The notes beneath the pieces are model-generated. The model was not told the origin of the DNA, searched no databases, and was given only the letters and a program-made list of their open reading frames with translations. DNA of 64,000 nt from the NCBI GenBank assembly GCA_000597885.1, contig CP004371.1, positions 4,617,001 through 4,681,000 on the forward strand, in the 5' to 3' direction. Below, one piece after another: positions 63,727 through 64,000 of the stretch. This DNA comes from Flammeovirgaceae bacterium 311 (GTDB lineage: Bacteria > Bacteroidota > Bacteroidia > Cytophagales > Cyclobacteriaceae). Numbering within the stretch: position 1 is the stretch's first letter; each line of letters opens with the position of its first letter. Position numbers and translations under genes: made by a program.

Positions 63727-64000
63727 GTGAACAAAAGGTCAGCCTACATATTACTGCTGGTTCTCGGCTTATTAATGCAACTTTCTGCTGCAGCGCAAAA
63801 AGCGCTAGAGGTTCTCGTACAGGACCAGCAGTCTAAGGTTGTACAGGGGCTGCGTGTTTCCATACAAAACAGCGACTACTACACAACGGACAGAAACGGT
63901 AAGTTTACGCTTTCGCAGGAGAGGGCATTCCGGATGCCTGTAAGAGCAGAGCTGGAAGATGAACGCTGGGAGATTACCAGGGCAGAGTATTATGAGGATG
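63727..64000 (+). CDS. Start of a secreted protein with a carboxypeptidase-regulatory-like domain (partial)
   Basis: The frame from GTG 63727 is open to the right edge, 91 codons. Signal peptide (basic NKRS, hydrophobic LLLVLGLLMQL, then AAAQ). The next 60 residues (LEVLVQDQQSKVVQGLRVSI, then YTTDRNGKFTL) have the beta-sandwich pattern of the carboxypeptidase D regulatory-like domain common in Bacteroidota outer-membrane and surface proteins. The rest of the gene is outside the window, so the function is unknown. Confidence 0.7.
   Translation, partial: MNKRSAYILLLVLGLLMQLSAAAQKALEVLVQDQQSKVVQGLRVSIQNSDYYTTDRNGKFTLSQERAFRMPVRAELEDERWEITRAEYYED

Noticed and set aside
1-64000. tRNA, rRNA, CRISPR arrays, insertion sequences, prophage
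   Set aside because: I looked through the gaps and saw no cloverleaf, spaced repeat array, transposase or phage gene that I could support.

Overview
The window looks like a chromosomal segment of a Bacteroidota bacterium, most likely a member of the Cytophagales; the genus cannot be resolved from sequence alone. The reasons are: type IX secretion genes (porQ-like, porE-like) and a cargo protease with a C-terminal sorting domain, promoters with the Bacteroidota -7 element TAnnTTTG, surface-lipoprotein signals with an acidic run after the lipobox cysteine, and families largely confined to this phylum (BtuG-like propeller, DUF4421-like barrel, CM-PDT-ACT PheA). Most of it is ordinary chromosome. 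I see no rRNA, tRNA, insertion sequence, prophage or CRISPR array. A partial membrane-protein gene is cut by the left edge and a partial secreted-protein gene by the right edge.

Layout. 1-6 kb: FUSC-like C-terminus, a decayed small gene (431-681), two SPW-repeat membrane proteins, an RRM RNA-binding protein, pheA and dnaA. 6-12 kb: a 5'-nucleotidase split into two genes, then methylmalonyl-CoA mutase (mutA-mutB). 12-18.5 kb: a degenerate OmpA-like lipoprotein, a secreted C10 cysteine protease with an overlapping small lipoprotein gene, and the mlaEFD lipid-transport operon. 18.5-29 kb: vitamin B12 region with a cobalamin riboswitch, btuB, a BtuG-like propeller lipoprotein, a PAS histidine kinase, the mutase GTPase chaperone meaB, and a BtuFCD-type ABC importer. 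29-38.5 kb: an all-plus-strand run of FAD oxidoreductase, NapH-like ferredoxin membrane protein, two GT2 glycosyltransferases, a multi-spanning glycosyltransferase, an AhpD-like protein, the radical SAM enzyme ArsS and its partner transferase. 38.5-44 kb: MOSC protein, GH3 acyl-amidosynthetase, a palindromic intergenic repeat, dxr and rseP. 44-52 kb: cupin, porE-like, lon, porQ, hslU. 52-64 kb: SDR, DUF4421-like, sixA, an HNH-AP2 protein, GT9, a PolX whose polymerase site is lost, an unknown secreted protein, pyrR-pyrB, a small conserved protein, cystathionine beta-synthase, and the start of a secreted protein.

Genes that work together: B12 capture and import (btuB, btuG-like, btuFCD) supplies the cofactor of MutAB, which MeaB protects. 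Envelope functions recur (Mla, RseP, OmpA-like proteins, T9SS parts), as does proteostasis (Lon, HslU). The least understood block is 29.3-38.5 kb, where a redox pair, a polyprenyl-type glycosylation set and an arsenosugar-type radical SAM module lie together. It is my best candidate for an undescribed system; linking all its genes into one pathway is an inference from order and orientation only.
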